NCBI GenBank assembly: GCA_033085395.1
Contig: JANQBS010000158.1
Location: forward strand, 1 to 64,000
Direction of reading: 5' to 3'
Source: Xanthoparmelia taractica
Taxonomy: Eukaryota > Ascomycota > Lecanoromycetes > Lecanorales > Parmeliaceae
DNA length: 64,000 bases
Each line of letters starts with the position of its first letter. Position 1 is the first letter of the stretch. Position numbers and translations under genes: made by a program. This document shows, piece by piece, positions 45,914 through 56,520 of the stretch. The notes under the pieces were generated by a model that was not told the origin of the DNA, ran no database searches, and saw only the letters and a list, made by a program, of their open reading frames with translations.

Positions 45914-47432
45914 AACTACCGCCCAACTACGAAATGGCTATATCGAGCAACGGTTTGAATAAATAATACCAACAAAGCCTACTTGTTCAAATCTATAATC
46001 CCGATATCAAAAGTTTCGGCAGTATCCATCCCTAACATATCCCGTGCATCCCGTATAATCAAACCACAACCTCAAACCTCCCTCTTACCCCTTTCCCTCC
46101 CTCCACCCCACGTCCCTCCCATCCCCCTTCTTTTGCTTTTTCTTTTTTTTTTCTTTTCTTTATTTTTAGGTTTCCATGAGTAGGGCGAATCAATCATTCA
46201 TCTCCTTAGCCTACTACTTTTCTCCAGATTACAAAGAATGCATGCTTGCGTACTATATCTGCATACATACTTTGCACTTGGAAGTCCAATCATAATAGGG
46301 CCCTTGAGCATGTATGCATATATGTATGAGTGAGTGAGTGAGTGGAAGACCAACACCTCACCCCCAACACTGCCGAAAACCAGAGCCCCCCCTTTCCCTC
46401 GTCCCCATTTCCACCCTTCCCACTTCTCCCCTCTAATTCTATCTATTTCTAACTCCCATGAGCAGGAACTCAACCCTCACTCCCAAGACCCCTCTCCTTC
46501 CCTTCCCTTCCCTCTCCTCACCCTCCTCCTCTCTTCCCTCTCCTCCCTTTCTTTTTTTCCTTCTCTTCATCTTTAATCATTTGCATAAGCAGGGCGAATC
46601 AACCCTCCACCCCCATCCTCCTCTCCTCCCCTTTTCTTTACCTTCTTCTTTCTTCTTATCTTCAATTGTTTCTATAAGCAGAGAAACTTGACTCTTAATT
46701 TTCCTTCTCCTTCTCCTTCTTCTCCTTCTCCTTCTTCTCCTTCTCCTTCTTCTCCTTCTTCTCCTTCTTCTCCTTCTTCTCCTTCTCCTTCCTCTCTAAC
46801 TTTCTTTCTCCTACTCCTTCAATCCTCCAACTTTTCTTCAGCCTACAGCTTTTCTTCAAACTACTAAGAATGCATGCATACTATATCTGCATAGATACTC
46901 ACTTTGGAAATCCAACCACAGGGCCCTTCCCCTTGAGCATGGGTGGCTGGATGCATACCTGCAAAGGTGCGTACGCGGAAGAGATTCGCGACTTTTTCCG
47001 GAGGACGTTCGGGAGAGGGGGGGTAGGAAGGGGGAATGGATGGATGGATGGATGGGGTAAAAGATCCTTATCAGTTTTTGTTGGAACGGATTAGTCTGAG
47101 GCGAGAGTTGTGAATGACTTTCGTTTGGGTGGTTCTTGTACTTGATCAGTGTCTGCTCCAAGGTCTTGTTAGGGGGTACATAACAGGGGTTCTGCACGCT
47201 GTTTTGGCAAAGCCTGCGTATTTCATTCATGTATGGAGGGGAGGAAAGGCGAGGGCCAAGGCTGGATAGTAGCTCGATTGGTTATGGAGATGTAGCGTTG
47301 TGGGAATGGGAAATATTATCGCTTGTGTGGTCCTATCGACTTCTGTTTTATATACACCCTATCCATGACCAAGTCCTTCCTTCCTCTTTCTTGAATCCCA
47401 TCCACACACCCACCCCTCCCTAATCCACTCAC
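45914..47432. repeat. CT-rich, microsatellite and duplicated non-coding DNA
   Basis: Contains a pyrimidine microsatellite of CTTCTC and TTC units (about 46,700-46,800), TGAG repeats (46,325-46,340), GGAT repeats (47,037-47,053) and a duplicated segment: about 90 bp at 46,228-46,320 (gaatgcatg...actatatctgcat...gggcccttgagcatg) is repeated at about 46,861-46,960. Short units like aagcagggcgaatcaaccct recur between them. No gene supported. Confidence 0.6.
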
Positions 47433-50008
47433 TCACTCAAACACCTCCCTCACTCCCTCCGCCTCCGCCCTATCCACCAACCACCTGGACCCATCATGCC
47501 CAATTTCCATCCCCCCAACCTCAACCCCCTCCCTCCTCAACCGCCCCACAACCCCCCTCAACACCCTAACCTGTTGCTCCGCCCCCCACAACCGCCCCCG
47601 CATCTCCTCCGCATCCCAATCGTTGATCTCGCCAAAATGCCACATCGGGCACCACTCGTCCTGCTGTTCGAGCGCGCGCATCCGCCACTGATTCCCCATT
47701 GCGTTCAATTGCGCAATCTCGTGGTTCAGGGCGGCGATGTGGGCGTGTTGGGCTTCGAGGCGCTGCATGAGGACAGGGTTAGCACCGTGTATGCTGATGT
47801 GGTTGACTTCGTCGCTTTTCGCCTGCAGCTGGGCCTGGAACGCTTCTTGTTCCTCGCCACGTGTCTGCTCGGCGATTTCCAGCCTGGCGGTGAGCTGGTG
47901 GTTGATGACCGTGAGGCCGTTGAGACTCTGCTCCGTCTGGCGGTGAGTCAGCCTCTCGCGGTCCATCGCGTGCTCCTGCACAACCGCTTCCGCTTTGAGG
48001 TCGCAGACCTGCTTTTCCGTGTCCAGGACGTAGCAGTCGCGTTCCTGGACGACCTTGGCCAGGATGGCGTTGTCTTTGCGGATGGTGCCGTAGTCGGCGA
48101 GAAGGGCCTTGGTGGCGTCGTCTGGGTAGATCTTTGCTTCAAACATGCGAATGATCTCGTCATTTTGCTGTTTGAGGAGGTCTCTACCCTCGGTCAAGGC
48201 CTGGATCATGTTCAGGCGGTGGGCCAGCTCTTTCTCCAAACCCTGCATCTTACCCAAATTATATATATTGTCGATGGCGCTCTCCTTCTTCTCCTCCCAC
48301 AGCAGCCGCGCGCATTCGGCGGCACGTGTCTCCAACTCAGCGTAGGCTGCATCTTTCTGCTTCAGCAGGCCGTCAAGATGGGCGGTGCGAGCGGGGTTTT
48401 CGTCCTCGAGTGCAGCACGGTAGCATGCGTTGGCCGCATGGCAGTGGCCGACCTCGAGCTGGGCGAAATGGTTACCAGCTCTCAGCCTTGCCATCTCTTC
48501 CTTCCCTGCCTCTGCCTCCGAGCTCAGCTGTGCGATCACCTCGCGTGTGAAGGCCAAGCTGGCTTTTAAGCCTCTGTTGTGGGCCTGAAGATCCTGGACT
48601 TCTGTTGACAGCCCTCCATTATTGGCGTTGGAACCAGTTTTGGCACGCGTTGCAGTGCTGGCTTGGACTTGGCCAAAAACTGCTGGCTGTACAGCATTGG
48701 CTCCCGTGCTAGGTCCAGCGAAATCAGGTGTGGAGTCGTCCAGCAATTGCTGCTTCTGCACTTGCTGACGCTCTCTCCTCTCTTCCGCTGTTTCCCATGC
48801 GGGCTCTTTCCCTTTGCCCTTGTTCTTGATAGGGTTGCTCTCGCAGTGTTCCAATATCTCAGCTTCTTCGGCCGATGCAATATTGTTATTAGCCAGCACA
48901 ACACCACCTTCCTCCTCATCCCGGCTCTCTTCATGAGATTCAGTGATGGATTGCGGATCGGACGCCGGCTGGAGCTCTTCTTGATCTTTGGTCAAGTCCT
49001 CAAGGGTCTCCTTGAGCTCTTTCATCTCCCGCCTCGTGGCTCGAAGCTCCCGGTTGCGCACTTCAAGACGTCGCCGTACCTCGCTCCGCTGCTGTTTTAA
49101 GTCTTCGATCTCTGCAGTATGTTCTTTCTGAAGTTTGATCACCTCAGCTTGATGGCCAGCATTCATCCATTTCAGGAGAGCCACCCAGTCCGCGTTTTTT
49201 CTTTCCTCTTCTTCACCCTTGATATATTCATATCGTGCCTCGAGGCACTTCTTGCTCAAGCCTCTACGATTGTCCAAGATCTGATCAAACTTGACTAGAG
49301 AGCTGGGGGAGGATGCCTCTGAATTGCGCGCAGTGTTGAAGATGGTTCTGCTCGAAGCTCCAGTCGCAGGCGGTGAGGGTAGTTGCGGGGAACTGGGAGA
49401 TCGGACAATTTTCCTGCGCTCTACGAGTACCAAGATTAGCTGTCTTTCTAGCCACTGCGTAAGAGAAGCCTACCCGTGGTGGATCTGTGAGTGGAGCTTG
49501 AATGCGAAGAGATGCCCCCTGATAATTCGGTTGTCTGCTTCGGAGTTGAAGGTGTTGAATCTCCAGACTCCTGTAAGAGGGACTCTGTTGGGTCATCTTG
49601 TATGACGAGGCCAGGAGCAGGGACAGCAAGGTTCGGTAACGTTATTGCCGTGAGCCTTTGAAGAGCATCATCTGACTTGTGAGATTCCTCTTCAGTACCG
49701 ACGTGTGCCGGAGCATTAACAAGCCCGTTCTCTGTGGATAGCTGCTCAGTCTCCTTTGCAGTAGAGTCTGGTAGTGCTGTTCTCTGAACCTGAATGTTCT
49801 GTACATAAGGTTCAATTGGCGCTTTTGTCAGAGACTAGAGTGCACATCTGCTCAGCACAGGTCTCGCTAAGTTGAAGGTTTGAATATGAATGTATACCTG
49901 CTTCTTAGAGAATGCTCTCTTGACTTTCCCACCAAACCTCTTCAGCATGCTGGCTTTGGGAGTCTGTTGTTGTGGCTTTGACTGTGTCTTCTTGAGTCTG
50001 TTAATCAT
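47433..50008 (-). CDS. Coiled-coil protein C, 3 exons
   Basis: Exons 50008..49898, 49834..49474 and 49420..47433 join in phase to 819 residues (introns of 63 and 53 nt, GTATAC/TCTAG and GTAGGC/CGTAG). The N terminus is basic (MINRLKKTQSKPQQQTPKASM, LKRFGGKVKRAFSKK). Exon 2 has TLPNLAVPAPGLVIQDD, resembling the AEVPA...Q.D motif of paralogs A and B, and exon 3 starts RRKIVRSPSSPQLPSPP. From about residue 200 on there are long heptad-like stretches (LQKEHTAEIEDLKQQRSEVRR), with a tail ending VDRAEAEGVREVFE. No catalytic domain seen; I infer a structural or scaffold protein. Intact. Confidence 0.78.
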
Positions 50009-51392
50009 GATGGGCAGTGAAGACGTCTGGTTGACTCGAAGTAGTATGATGAAGGGCGTAAAAGGTAGCGAAGATAATGACTGCAACCTCTTTTTGAATA
50101 GTTGCACAGAAGGTACGGATCTGACTCCGAGATTGGTAGATGGCAGTATGAAGTCTGAGGCAGATGTAATGGATACTTTGAGCTTCCTGAAGATCTGCAG
50201 ATTGGTGTCGAGGGTAAAGACTGGTGGAGAGAGAAGAAAAGAAGAAAGATTTCATGTCGAGAGAGGCGCTTAAGTAGACTCTGGCATTGACACACAAGTC
50301 TAGAGCATCCGTTGTCCTGGAGTCATATGGTCCCGACAACACAGCTTTGAAACGATTCACCACACCCAAAACGTTTGACTGTGTTGAGGGGCATCGTAGC
50401 TACTGGAGCTTCACCTATCGGCGCTAAAGGATCAGCTTTCCAAGAACAAATCCCCAGTCAGCATGTATATATATATGTAAGAGGGGGGTGAGAAGTTTTT
50501 CGAAAACAACAGAACAAGGAGACTTCTTTTGTATAAGAAATCTCGCTCTGAGGCTTTGTCTGTCAGGGGGGAAAATTCTTCGTTTCGAGACCTTCTTATA
50601 CACACACACGACGCACAGACAGAGGCACAGTAAATTCATCCTTCATATCTCTTAATGCTATTGGCTCACTTGGGAATGTTTCATGAGTGACCACAATGGA
50701 TGGCACCCGGTGATACATGGTAGCTAGGACTGTCACAATGTTGAGACATCTCATCGCGGTGTCTATTGGGTTCGTGATACAGTGCTCCTGTTCATCATCT
50801 CCATTTGTTGTTGTTATTCACACACTTCGTGCTTCATGTTTGAACCAGATGCCACCATTCAGGCACAGGGCAACGTGGCCGCATACTGTCCAATTTCTAC
50901 GCTCGAGCGTGTGCTTAGATCTGCACCCTGATCTCATTTGTCTGATTGCATTCTGGGAAGCCGTCCTCCATTCTAAGAGCGAGATCGCTGAAATGAGGAA
51001 TCCCGGAGTCGGTACCTATTCCAGTTTATCTTAGGGCTAGGGCTAGGCTAGTGATTTCTTAGTCTCTACCAAGCGTTCTTTCCTTTTGAGCCGACCAGAA
51101 GAGAAGTTAGATGGATGTACAATTATGGGTCTTCCACCCAGCAAATGCGTTCCTTATGAGTCGATGATAGTACATATTGATGCCATTTGATGAGCATACA
51201 TGCAAGAGATGCAAGCGTGTATAGGCAAGCTTCCTCAAATGATAGCCTAGTGTGCAACAGGGAAGACGATGTGTACCAAACGAAAGCACATGCCCTGAAC
51301 GCCTCGCTCTGAAACCCCGTGTCCCATATGCACGCTAGCACAATGCTAAGGAAAAGAGTGGTACACAATTTTTAGCCTCCAAGATCACATCT
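50009..51392. other. Intergenic
   Basis: Upstream region of the coiled-coil gene C. It contains a CA-rich and TATATATA patch (50,466-50,480; 50,600-50,615) at about the place of a promoter. An AGGGCTAGGGCTAGG patch occurs at about 51,034. No gene supported. Confidence 0.4.
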
Positions 51393-52245
51393 TCATCCAA
51401 GTCCTGTAGCCCCAGAGACTCCCCCTTTGATGCCCTGCGCGGCATTTGTGACTTTGCCAGCATGCTTGCCAATGTCGGCCGCGTCCTTTGGACTTCCCAC
51501 ATCCACCCCGCTAGCTTTTCCAACGCTGCCGACTTTCTCTGCAGTACCGTTTACATGCTTCGTTGCTCCAGCCTTGTATCCGCCGGGATGCTTTGGACCC
51601 CCGTTGGCCTCCTTTGGTTTCCCGTTCTCTTTGGCACCACCATCGGCTTGTTTCTCTCCTCCACTCGGGTCGCCCTGTGGTCCACCCTCGCCCGTAATGG
51701 CGCCGAGCTGTGCATTGAGTCCACCAGGTCCACCTTTCATATCCGTGTGAATGCCTGGGATTTCTTTCTTGTTGAACTTCTTGAGAATGTAGTACCCGCC
51801 AATGCCCCATAGCCATATGAACGTCGCCGCGGCCGTTGTGAGGAATAAGGTGGGCAGGAGTATGATGAGGGCAAAGCCGACGCAGACCACAATGAAGAGG
51901 ACAGCGCCAACAAGACCTATGATGAGGGCTGCGAGTAGAGCAAAGATGACGACGGAGATGGTCATGACGATGAAGAGGCCAAGAGGGAATCCCGTGAGCG
52001 CGATGTGGGATGCTATGAATGACTACAAGCCCGTCAGTATCTGAGGTCAGGACAGGGTAAGAAGAGGAGGGACAAAATCTTACCGCCAGCATGGGCTTCT
52101 CCTTTGCAAATTTGGAGATCTTGGCCACAAGCTCGTTCCGCTTCTCTGGTGGGAATATACTATCAAGCCATGCTGAACCCTGATTCAGCATGCCAGTGAC
52201 TGAGCCTTGAAGGCCGCCAGCGATGCCGCTGATTGCTTCCGCCAT
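51393..52245 (-). CDS. Promethin/LDO-like hairpin membrane protein
   Basis: Exons 52245..52084 and 52022..51393 join in phase (61-nt intron, GTAAGA and TTGTAG) to 263 residues. Residues about 55-125 are a long hydrophobic hairpin (SFIASHIALTGFPLGLF, then VVIFALLAALIIGLVGAVLF and FIWLWGIGGYYIL). This resembles promethin (TMEM159/LDAF1) and yeast Osw5/Ldo16-type lipid droplet proteins, which help form droplets with seipin; the assignment is by pattern only. The remaining C-terminal half is Gly/Lys-rich low complexity (KGGPGGLNAQLGAI, GGEKQADGGAKENGKPKEA). Intact. Confidence 0.6.
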
Positions 52246-52886
52246 AATTATGGAGTGTGTTTGGATAGAAGAGGGGCCGTCTCTGTCTGGGGAATCACTC
52301 TTCAAGCCGGAAAAGACGCAGTGAAAGGGGAAAGATTGATTGGAGATGGAGTTGGAGAAGGGTGAGAGTGAAGAAGAGCCCCTTTAACCGTAGATGCGGG
52401 GGTGTTGTTGCTGTTGCCACCACCAATTTACGGGCAAAACCTGGATTTTGAGACGCGCGTGATGATTGGCTTGTTGTGCTAAAAGTACGTCATATTTGTG
52501 TTCAGCCCTAATCTAGCTTAGGGCAACCGGCTCTTAGCTCTGCGGCTCTTGATACAACACAGGAAAAACAATCAGTCGATCCATATCTGATATATCTTGA
52601 TTGATAACTACATAAGCGTGCAAAAACAGACAGATTGAAGCGCTTAAAGTTGCAACTCTTTGAAATTCCAATGTGTGACCTTTGAGTCTTGATTGTCTCC
52701 CTACATGACTTCTACTACAATTTCTTATATGATATAGTCAAGGCATCAACTCGTCTCCATGTCCACCTCGCGGAGCCCGGACAGAGCCGGATACTGCAAC
52801 AATCCTGGCTGAGCTCAGCCCACAAATGTCTTCATGCAGCGGAGTTATTTGGATTGCCAGAAACGACATCTGGAGACGAGGTCTTT

Positions 52887-53160
52887 ACTCCACGCAACCC
52901 TCATCTCCGACACTCGGTCTGTCCCATTAGCGTTTGCACCGTGATCCAAAGAAACCGAGACGACATGCGTGTATGAGAGACCAGTATACAAGAAGAGGCG
53001 TTTACTCGGGACGAGACTCGTTGCCGATACTCGGTCCGTTGCGTTTGAACTTCCGTTGCAATCTTGCAACAGCGTTTGGAGTACGATATTCTTTTTCGAC
53101 GCTCGACCCACTACGTTTGCTCTACAGTCTTGGACAGCGTAATGGTATGTTGGAGACCAG
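52887..53160. repeat. Degenerate direct repeats
   Basis: Three related units: ccgacactcggtctgtccca (52,910), ccgatactcggtccgttgcg (53,025), and cgacgctcgacccactacg (53,098), each followed by GTTTG and similar T-rich DNA. GAGACCAGTATA(C/T)A recurs near 52,978 and 53,153. Confidence 0.5.
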
Positions 53161-53324
53161 TATATAATGCCAATGTGCAACTCATCTCAGTCACTATTCT
53201 CTTCACACCTGATCCAGGTGCGAAGATCCTTTTGCTCGGTAATGCATAGCACCAGACATGCTTACTGGCTGCGTTCTTGATACCTCATCCCCCTCCCTTC
53301 CCCTCCCAGTTGATGTCTTGAGGC

Positions 53325-53550
53325 TAGCTTATGCCGCGGACATCTTAGCTGTGGGGCTTTTCTCGGACATGCACCACATCGAGCATCGGTCGACCCCGGC
53401 AACAGTATAACACTTTCCTCTGCTAAGCTCGCTTGAGAGGCATCTACACTCCCCAGCGCTATACCGAGGACATCATGCTTGTGGGGCTCTCTGTGGAGGC
53501 CACCTGATCGCACCAGTTGGCCTCGGCAACAGTATAACACTTTCTGCCAT
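53325..53550 (+). repeat. Tandem duplication upstream of a small gene
   Basis: Two units about 130 bp apart share (t/a)(c)cg(c/a)ggacatc..(a)gctgtggggc.. and end in the same tail tcggcaacagtataacacttt (53,396-53,416 and 53,524-53,545). They precede the start of the small gene by about 200-400 bp, so they may carry repeated regulatory sites. Confidence 0.55.
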
Positions 53551-53729
53551 AGTCTCAATGTACACGGCGTTACATATAAATGTGAGTTCTCCCAGCCCGT
53601 GGACTTTCATTCTCAAGTCATCTCAGACTCTATTCCTCCGAATATCCGGTTTTCTTCCTCAATAGAATCTCCGACTTCCCTACTAAGCAAACCTCAGATA
53701 TCATTCTCCTTCCTTCGAATAAGCCAAAC

Positions 53730-54092
53730 ATGTCTGGCAATTCGTCAACCACCACGCTTTTCGGCAGTGGGAGCATCGATGCCGCTCCCTGTTGGCCGAA
53801 GAAGGCAGACGATACCCAGAAAGCGGATGTTGCGGAACCTGGAAAATCTGCCTCTGCAAAACCAGCCACTGCGAAACCTGCCACTGCCAAAGCTATACCT
53901 ACGGAGACTGTCCCGGCAAAGGCTTCGCCTGAGAAACCTGCTACTGGGGAGCATTCCTGTCTAAGTGAGGCTATCACCGATGGCTTCCAATTCGCGAACT
54001 GGGGCTGGACGACGCCGCCGCCGATGGACCGGGCGACTGCCGAGGCTGCACAGGACTTTCAGAGAAAGTGCAGTGAGAAGAAGCCTACTTAG
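53730..54092 (+). CDS. Small Ala/Lys/Pro-rich protein, hypothetical
   Basis: A 120-codon frame starts in a good context (AAACATGTCTGGC). It reads MSGNSSTTTLFGSGSIDAAP, then a repetitive SAKPATAKPATAKA stretch and a C-terminal part with FANWGWTTPPPMDRATAEAAQDF. A pyrimidine-rich leader and TATAAATG at about 53,573 lie upstream. No family recognised; intact and compositionally coding-like, so probably a real gene. Confidence 0.5.
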   Translation: MSGNSSTTTLFGSGSIDAAPCWPKKADDTQKADVAEPGKSASAKPATAKPATAKAIPTETVPAKASPEKPATGEHSCLSEAITDGFQFANWGWTTPPPMDRATAEAAQDFQRKCSEKKPT

Positions 54093-54400
54093 AGCGCAAA
54101 GGTGTGGGTTAAAACCCTCAATAGACTCCTAATTAGAGAACACTGTTACTAACTCCAGGCAGAGTTGCGTGGATAGGCTTGCGGAATTGGCGGGCTTCTC
54201 GGGGTCCAAAGTGCGTTTGTGAAGGCTGGATTCGGACGATGGTAACATTATAATCTGGCATTTGGGGTCTTGGTGGGCAAATGGGTCCATGGGGAAAGGG
54301 AATCCAGCGCTCAAATGATGGCTAACTTGGGCCTGAATTCTGCTTTTGTGCACAGAATCATGTATTTCCAACTCAATTGGCTATCTTTATTGGGAATTCG
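54093..54400. other. Intergenic
   Basis: 3' flank of the small gene. No frame with recognisable motifs. Confidence 0.35.
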
Positions 54401-55080
54401 ACCAAAAGCATGTATCAATTTTCTCCAAATCAACCCCCCAATTCATCATTCGCAGCTCCCCCAACCTTTGAAACAATACCTTTCCCATGCATTAGTCCCA
54501 ACATATACACCAAAATCAGCTCGTTCTTGCCGAGAAAGATATCATATTTAAATAATCCACCTCAAAAGTGCCAGATTATGAGATGCGAATCCCTAAATAC
54601 ACGCAAAAATCCATATATTCTAACCCAGACAAATATCTTTTTTAGGAATAAAACCTAAGATATGCATCGATTTCCTTCAATTCAAACCCCCCAACTCACT
54701 ATTCCCGACTTCTCCACACCGCAAGATAGCGATATTCCCAGGCATTCATCCCATATCGTAGACAAGAAAGAATCGGCTCTTCCAACCGGAGAAAGATATC
54801 TTTTCTAACAATTCGACCCATAAAGTACCGCACTATTAGATGTGAATCCCACAATGATACACAGATTCATTTTTATTTCAACCTACATAGGTCATTTCAT
54901 CGGGCTTTCAACCTTGGATATACATCATTCCTTACTTCTCCAACCCTCCAACCAGCGACCTCTTCCGTCATCAACCCCAGTTTATATACAAAAATCAGCT
55001 CCTCCTTCCCAATAAAGATGTCATCTTCTGACATTTCGATCTTGAAAGTACCGTATTGCTAGCTGTGAATTCCGGACTTG
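54400..55080. repeat. Degenerate tandem repeats, period about 200-260 bp
   Basis: Units around 54,510, 54,765 and 54,990 share text like aaaatcagctc.tcctt.c.gagaaagat.tcat, followed by attcgac...aaagtacc..attatta..tgtgaatcc. They are diverged and have no frame. Confidence 0.5.
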
Positions 55081-55149
55081 CAGGCAAAAGCTTAGAATTT
55101 AAGCCCTTAATGAAGTTCGTTTTAGATATAATTAAGTAGGTAAGTCTAC

Positions 55150-55870
55150 TAGTGGTGGGCTTGGCTGAATTAGAATAGCGGATTTGGTGGGCATTGGGCC
55201 TGAGAAGTGCAATACTTGAACTCATGCTCAAGCTGAATCATTAAATTGCTTGGGGATCGAGCCCTTGTAAAGTGCCATTTCTATTTTTGATTAAGCAGAT
55301 AGGTGTGTAAGAAGTGGGCTTGGTTTGATGGATTTGCTGGGCATTGGGCCTATAAAGTACAATATCTAAATTTATAGTCAAGTTAAATCAATGTATTGCT
55401 TAGGCATTTAGCCTTGAATGCAGTGCGTTTCTGCTAATTATTGAGCGGGCACGATAGCAAAAAGGGGCTTCGCTGAGTAGAGAAATGATTATTTTGCTGG
55501 GTATTGAGCCTGCGAAGTGTAGTGCTTGGAGCGGTAATTGAGCTGAAAGAGTCCATCTCTAGGGAATTCTAAGTAGGTAAGTCACCAAAAAAGGGTTTCA
55601 CTGAGTTGCAGACTAGAAGATTTGCTGGGAATTAAGCCTGTGAACTCCTGCATCTCTGGGGAATAAGCCCATGATAAGTGTACTTCTGCTAATCACTTAG
55701 CAGGTAATTTAGCAAAAGAGGGCTTCACTGAGCTGTAGACGTGGTAGCTTTGCTGGGCATTAAGCCTACCAAGTGCGGCACTTGAATTGATGTTCAAATC
55801 AAATATCCAGCAAAATGATAGCTTGCTGGAGATATAGCCTGCGGAGTACAGCATTTAAACCAATGATTGA
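55150..55870. repeat. Second family of degenerate tandem repeats, period about 130-160 bp
   Basis: The phrase gatttgctgggcattgagcctg..aagtgcaatactt recurs near 55,180, 55,335, 55,490, 55,617, 55,747 and 55,815 with many substitutions. Between copies a second phrase (gggcttcactgag) also recurs. No frame. Confidence 0.55.
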
Positions 55871-56058
55871 GTGAGAAGTGAATGACTCCGGGGGTATCAT
55901 AGTCAACAAAATGTTTACAATGCCAACACCTATGCCCCGCAAAAACAATAGTATCTCCAAGCCCTGCCGCCCAACCAAAACCGGATTACCTAAACGCTGA
56001 CCTAATCATCCTCTCCGTACCCTCCCGCCAGTCCTATACAAACAAATTTTGTACGACC

Positions 56059-56520
56059 TCACCCCGCCTTTAGCTCTCCATGTCGGCGGTAGGTGAGCTC
56101 CCTGCTCACCGGGACAGATGTCAGGGTAGCATGAATCGTATCTTGACTTGTCTGCGCCGCTGCTGGCTCTGTGATTTCGCTCATGGCTACCGGCAAGGCT
56201 GGCCCAAGGTGGGAGACAAAGGCGTCTAAGTTCTTCTGTTGAGGGTGCAACAAGACATCTCGGATCTGCGTGCTGCGGAGCCGTCCAGATTGCAGCTCCT
56301 CCCGGAATACCTCGGTCTGGAGCCGCTGGGAGGCGAAGCCAGCTCGGAGAGTGTGGACCTGCTCACGCAGCTGAGCTATCAACTCATCCTGCTGGGCCAG
56401 TTCATTCGACATTCGAGTGGCGTCGATATGAAACCGCCATATGTCGGCGAGGAGCTGCCTGGAGAAGTCCTCCTGTGCTTGCAGGGCGGTATGGAGGCGT
56501 AAAAACTCCGTATTTGCTAC
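56059..56520 (-). pseudogene. C-terminal part of a coiled-coil gene interrupted by the YR element
   Basis: An open frame of 153 codons runs from the element boundary (56520) to a stop at 56059. It has a strong coiled-coil pattern (NELAQQDELIAQLREQVHTLRA). It begins VANTEFLRLHTALQAQEDFS directly at the element's edge with no start codon. Joined to 60752-60802 it makes a 170-residue protein with its own start codon; the intact ancestor would have had no intron here. Confidence 0.75.

Noticed and set aside
47496..48569. A 357-codon plus-strand open frame.
   Set aside because: It is the antisense of the coiled-coil gene C; the minus frame has introns in phase and coiled-coil composition, and this one has leucine/valine-rich shadow composition.
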